In this document: positions 61,167 through 64,000 of the stretch, piece after piece
Layout of the letters: every line of letters begins with the position of its first letter
Numbering within the stretch: position 1 is the first letter of the stretch
The notes under the pieces: generated by a model
Seen by the model: only the letters and a program-made list of their open reading frames with translations
The model's database searches: none
Told to the model about the DNA's origin: nothing
NCBI RefSeq assembly: GCF_037042905.1
Contig: NW_026974141.1
Location: 7,791,001 to 7,855,000 of the forward strand
Direction of reading: 5' to 3'
Source: Lytechinus pictus
Taxonomy: Eukaryota; Echinodermata; Echinoidea; Temnopleuroida; Toxopneustidae
DNA: 64,000 nucleotides
Position numbers and translations under genes: made by a program

Positions 61167-61670
61167 CAGTAGCTTATAACACTTGTCAGTGAAAATCATT
61201 AACTGTAGAATTCAGCAAGATAGCTGTCAAGGAACATATGCAATTTAGAATGATACATAGTTCTTCATCAAATTCAAACTAAGTGTTTGATCATGTTTTC
61301 AAACTGTGCCATAACTATACCATAACAATCAGCTTTATTTTTCATCATTCTCGAAAAAAATAAATTTATGGATGAAATTGTGATCAAACTTACTTGGTGT
61401 ACTTGATTAACAATGAATCCATCAAAGCTTTTGTACACGCAGGCCAGTTGTCCAGCAAGTTCATAAAAGGGTACATATTTCTTTTAATAATGTCGAGTCA
61501 GCCTACCATTTATATTCAATCTATATATCAATTTATATCAAATACACTATACTTAAACAAATAGTTGTACTACATAAGATGTGTGGGTTTATGGGGGGGT
61601 TGCAAAACATAAATATGTACTTTACATTTGATACTTTCACTGTGTTTGTTAAGTAATCCAAGAATGATTT

Positions 61671-62030
61671 TAATCACATTTGTATGGCGTAAGTGACGTT
61701 TGGTAATGTTTTCCCCCGAGTTTAGGTTTTCTTCATCCTGACATTTAATTACTTGCAATAATTTTTTTTTTTCAATATTTGATCACATTTAATCACATTT
61801 CTATGGCGTAAGTGACATTTGGTAATGTTTTCCCCCGAGTTTAGGTTTTCTTCATCCTGACATTTAATTACTTGCAATAATTTTTTTTTTCAATATTTTG
61901 ATCACATTTAATCACATTTCTATGGCGTAAGTGACATTTGGTAATGTTTTCCCCCGAGTTTAGGTTTTCTTCATCCTGACATTTAATTATATACAATAAT
62001 TTTTTTTTCTTCAATATTTTGACCAAGGTT
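61671..62030. repeat. Tandem repeat, 120-bp unit, three near-identical copies
   Basis: TATGGCGTAAGTGACRTTTGG at 61682, 61802 and 61921, with CCCCCGAGTTTAGGTTTTCT and TCATCCTGACATTTAATTA in each. Differences are mostly T-run lengths, so the expansion is recent. Confidence 0.95.
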
Positions 62031-62555
62031 CCAACTAAAGTCTTAATTTCATTTGGTATGGCCTCGCTTGAATAAAAATATACTAGGGTGCTTGTTGATA
62101 GGATTTGATGAGATATGATACAAACCACATTTTTGCATAAGATATCTTAACCATGTTGACTCAAATTTTCATATTCAAGGGTTTATTAGGAATAAAACAG
62201 AAAAAAATCTTGCTTCCAATTTTTCAAAATTGAACAAAAACATTTTGTGATTATACCTGCAACAAACGATGTCTTCTGAGAGAGAGAAAAAATGAATATG
62301 ATAAAAAGTACATGTACATACCTGCTTTACCTAGCATTGTTTACTGTAAGGGTTCTTTTGATTGGTTTGGTTTGGTTTTATTTCGCGTATAAAAATCACA
62401 ACGAAGTACATTATACAAAATGTTAAAATTAAATATGTAAACACTTAAAAAGATCCGGATGGATCACTCTATTCAGAGCCATTGATGAAATGGCTCTGTT
62501 CTTCCTAGAGGTCCAATAGACAAGCGTTCTTTATTTCACAGTCACAAAAATTTCG

Positions 62556-62772
62556 ACCCGCTTTTTGGTTATTAAGCTTTATTTGCTAGGCTGCAAGCTT
62601 CGTCAGACCTTCGTCGTAGCTGTCACTGTTGCCGATGCAGCACGATGGTCAATATGCACTATCCTCGACGTACGATCCCATACTCCGTTGTGCTGCAACA
62701 GCGTCAGCTACGACGAAGGTCCGACGAAGCTAGCACAGCCTAGCAAGCGAAAGCTTACCAAAAAGTGGGTAA
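62556..62772. mobile_element. Palindromic MITE
   Basis: ACCCGCTTTTTGGTTATTAA at the left and, reversed, ACCCACTTTTTGGTAAGCTT at the right; arms share TTGCTAGGCTG and ACCTTCGTCGTAGCTG. The 85-codon ORF inside is a palindrome artefact. Confidence 0.8.
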
Positions 62773-62837
62773 GTTTTCGTGAGTGTGGAATAAAGGTTTT
62801 TCTCATGCCCAGCATTGTTTAGCACCAAGTTTTGAAA

Positions 62838-63179
62838 CTTGTTAGAATGGTCCCCAGGGAGTGAAGAAAGACATATATTGTATGTAGGCAAGCCAGGATC
62901 CGATACCCAGCCAGGGTAAAAGTATATTTGTAAAGCGCTAAGAGACGTCATTCTGGGCCCCGTCTTACAAAGAGTTACGATTGATCCGATCAATCGCAAC
63001 AATGAGTTAGAAAACTTGTTGGATTGGTCCCCAGGGAGTGAATAAAGTACATATATTGTATGTAGGCAAGCCAGGATCCGATGCCCAGCCAGGGTAAAAG
63101 TATATTTGTAAAGCGCTAAGAGACGTCATTCTGGGCCCCGTCTTAAAAAGAGTTACGATTGATCCGATCAATCGCAACT
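62838..63179. repeat. Tandem duplication, 177-bp period
   Basis: GGTCCCCAGGGAGTGA at 62849 and 63026; both copies continue ATATTGTATGTAGGCAAGCC, TTTGTAAAGCGCTAAGAGAC and GATTGATCCGATCAATCGCA nearly unchanged. Confidence 0.95.
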
Positions 63180-63388
63180 ATGGACGGCCAGCAATGCATG
63201 TTTGCTCAAAAATATTTTCTAACTATGATGTATATTCATGCATTCATTGTTTTCTTGAAAATTCACTGCGCTTCTCTTTGCACACAAAGGACATTGTGCA
63301 GATATTTCGTAGAAAAAAAATTGACACTGATGGATTTTTATAGTTACAATTGATCAGATCGATCGCAACTCTTTGTAAAACGGGGCCC
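63133..63388. mobile_element. Short MITE, GGGCCCCGT termini
   Basis: GGGCCCCGTCTTAAAAAGAG at the left; reversed right end GGGCCCCGTTTTACAAAGAG. 256 bp; its left end is also the last block of the preceding 177-bp duplication. Confidence 0.85.
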
Positions 63389-64000
63389 TGATATATATAT
63401 CAAGCGCTGCAAAAGTGAATATTATTTTTGAAATTTTATTTGCACTTCATGCAACATTGCAAACACCAGCAAAGCGTTGCATTAATTTAGTAGTAAGAAA
63501 AATTGGGAGTTCCTGCCCATTTCTAATTTTTCCTGATTTTTTTGTTCAAGTTTAGTTTTTGTGTTTTTTGAAGAAATCACCTTACTTTTACCTTTTGGGA
63601 ATAATCTTCAATTTTGGCTTTTTTTATTGTTTTGATTATCATAATGCAATACTATAAGCTTGGAAGCTAAAAAAAGGTATTTGTATGTATTTATATGAGT
63701 AGGAATGATGGAGAGGAGGGGCAGTGAAAATGCATTTATTGGTAAGATATTTGTACATGAAAAATAATTTTTTTTTTATTGTTTGATTGTTCCAGATTAC
63801 ATCAGTATCAATTTTATATAAAGCTGCAACACTAGGATAAAAATCATGCTGTTTGAGTGCTCAGTGGAATCAAATTTTGCATCATTATTGTGAGAATAAG
63901 GATTATAATTTGAAGTTATGTTCTATGTTTTGTTCATTGCACACACTTCAAGGTTGATCTTTGCTTCCTCAGTCAAACTAAGATTATAGAGTCACATACA
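63389..64000. other. Non-coding, nothing recognised
   Basis: AT-rich, no exon or repeat boundary supported up to the end of the window. Confidence 0.4.

Overview
The window is metazoan nuclear DNA, AT-rich and intron-dominated. It is most likely from an echinoderm, probably a sea urchin. The grounds are the repeat content (several families of tRNA-headed SINEs, many short palindromic MITEs, foldback elements with degenerate ~16-bp repeats, an L2/CR1-like LINE tail) and the divergence of the one recognisable gene from vertebrates. The species assignment is inference.

One protein-coding gene is supported: the 3' part of a voltage-gated potassium channel orthologous to KCNQ1 (KvLQT1, Kv7.1), on the + strand from 21772 to the stop at 58810. 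Eleven exons can be placed with consensus splice sites and a reading frame that closes exactly (1,523 coding nt; 506 complete codons after a split Asp, plus stop). They encode S3, S4, the S4-S5 linker, S5, the turret, the pore with TTIGYGD, S6, calmodulin-binding helices A and B, helix C, the helix D coiled coil and an acidic, Ser-rich tail. Exons for the N-terminus, S1, S2 and the S2-S3 linker were not found in 1-21771 and presumably lie upstream. The putative 3'UTR (58811 to about 60020) contains a degenerate ~110-bp tandem repeat and ends near three AATAAA signals.

The rest is intron or flank filled with repeats. 1-21771: an edge tandem array, two foldback elements, palindromic MITEs, SINEs, a 140-bp tandem repeat, and a ~2-kb 65-bp satellite with a 325-bp higher-order repeat, ending 210 bp before the S3 exon. 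21851-34256: palindromic elements, a nested pair of TTAA-flanked MITEs, a LINE 3' end, an ~80-bp tandem repeat interrupted by a MITE with a visible 6-bp target duplication, a MITE interrupted by a SINE, and a probable 3.6-kb terminal-inverted-repeat element with a purine-only tract. 34354-52701: more TTAA-flanked MITEs, a 16-bp minisatellite, a 220-bp tandem repeat, a 26-bp minisatellite and a foldback element with a nested MITE. 58811-64000: the 3'UTR, a duplication whose second copy carries a MITE (the first preserves the empty site), and recent 120-bp and 177-bp tandem duplications.

I see no operon, CRISPR, viral or toxin system and no second protein-coding gene. The more interesting signals are the conservation of channel exon structure and the transposition histories readable from nested and empty-site insertions.
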